From NCBI GenBank assembly GCA_048939595.1, contig JBHLPI010000125.1, forward strand, positions 1 to 5,239: a stretch of DNA of 5,239 bases, given 5' to 3'. This document shows, piece after piece, positions 4,860 through 5,239 of this stretch. The notes below the pieces were generated by a model. The model was not told the origin of the DNA. It searched no databases and was given only the letters and a program-made list of their open reading frames with translations. How positions within the stretch are numbered: the stretch's first letter is position 1; the number at the start of each line of letters is the position of its first letter. The DNA is from Hermodarchaeum sp048939595 (GTDB lineage Archaea > Asgardarchaeota > Hermodarchaeia > Hermodarchaeales > Hermodarchaeaceae). A program made the translations under genes and the position numbers.

Positions 4860-5239
4860 GTGGGTTGTGTGATCGCAATCTCTGGAACGCCTGGAACGGG
4901 CAAATCCAAGGTTGGCACCCTATTAGCGCAGAAACTAGACGTGGAAATCCTTGAACTAGGTCAGATAGTCAAGGAGTTCGAATTACATCAGGGTGTGGAC
5001 CCGCTTCGTGAAACGCTCATAGCAGACATCGACAGAGTTGAAGATTATCTCAATCATCTGTTCCAGACTCAACAAAAAGAATCGATTATCATTGGACACT
5101 TTGCCGATGTCGTTCCTGGAAAACTCCTGAAAGTACTAATTGTTCTTCGGTGTCATCCGCTGATCCTCATAGAAAGATTAGTTAAACGTGGATGGACTTC
5201 AGAGAAAATCTTGGAAAATATCCAAGCAGAAATCCTTGG
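4860..5239 (+). CDS. fap7: adenylate kinase Fap7/AK6 family, ribosome maturation factor (3' truncated by window)
   Basis: The first 126 residues of an archaeal Fap7/AK6-type nucleotide kinase, usually about 170-190 residues long, are present. The family has adenylate kinase/ATPase activity and, in yeast and archaea, binds ribosomal protein uS11 (Rps14/S11) to help late maturation of the small subunit in the cytoplasm. The P-loop GTPGTGKS is at residues 9-16 directly after the first strand (CVIAIS). The family Thr after GKS is Lys17 here. An acidic DID segment follows DPLRETLIA in the nucleotide-monophosphate-binding region. GHFADVVPG and the strand VLIVLRCHP come next, then the lid-type RLVKRGWTSEKILENIQAEI, which closely follows the family pattern RL..RG....K..dNi..Ei. 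The GTG start is fixed by an ideal ribosome binding site. The gene stands 112 bases after the preceding small gene, on the same strand. The missing part would hold the last helices. Confidence 0.92.
   Translation, partial: MGCVIAISGTPGTGKSKVGTLLAQKLDVEILELGQIVKEFELHQGVDPLRETLIADIDRVEDYLNHLFQTQQKESIIIGHFADVVPGKLLKVLIVLRCHPLILIERLVKRGWTSEKILENIQAEIL

Noticed and set aside
4757..4954. 65-residue plus-strand reading frame starting with ATG 4757
   Set aside because: It overlaps the first 95 bases of the well-supported Fap7/AK6 gene in another frame, has no ribosome binding site and covers the T-run and the fap7 ribosome binding site.
1..5239. CRISPR array, tRNA/rRNA gene, insertion sequence or prophage
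   Set aside because: No regularly spaced repeats, cloverleaf-like segments, transposase or integrase motifs were seen on either strand by eye.

Overview
The window looks archaeal. There are Shine-Dalgarno sites of the GGTGAT/GGAGAT type (matching the archaeal 16S 3' end), A/T-rich TATA-like boxes about 25 bases ahead of several starts, a HerA/DUF87-type ATPase and the archaeal/eukaryotic adenylate kinase Fap7/AK6. Bacterial -35/-10 promoters and bacterial housekeeping genes are absent. One gene (3804-4454) encodes a tandem winged-helix protein that resembles, from memory, the ESCRT-II subunit Vps22/EAP30. If that holds, the source is probably an Asgard archaeon, since this is the archaeal group known to carry ESCRT-II genes. 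This lineage call is an inference.

Layout, left to right. Bases 1-80 probably hold the last codons of an upstream plus-strand gene. Bases 213-1745 (+) encode a HerA-like hexameric ATPase with an N-terminal beta-barrel region, a RecA-type core and an unusually long C-terminal coiled coil. It converges, with a 23-base gap, on a small minus-strand gene (1769-2119) encoding an acidic-tailed winged-helix protein. A 124-base divergent spacer (2120-2243) carries a palindromic ATTTAAAT box inside an inverted repeat and separates that gene from 2244-3674 (+), a single-pass membrane protein with a very basic cytoplasmic tail and 14 N-glycosylation sequons in its outer domain. A 129-base spacer follows with two kinds of inverted repeat just ahead of a TATA box, then the EAP30-like gene (3804-4454), then a small Arg-rich helical protein of unknown function (4505-4747). 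The window ends inside the Fap7/AK6 gene (4860 to beyond 5239).

Most genes seem to have their own promoter and do not form a tight operon, because spacers are 50-130 bases and several contain TATA-like boxes. The themes are DNA-translocating ATPase, transcription-factor-like winged helices, cell surface/membrane remodelling and ribosome maturation. No rRNA, tRNA, CRISPR array, transposon or integrase is visible. The parts most worth pursuing are the EAP30-like gene with its palindromic upstream region and the neighbouring glycoprotein.
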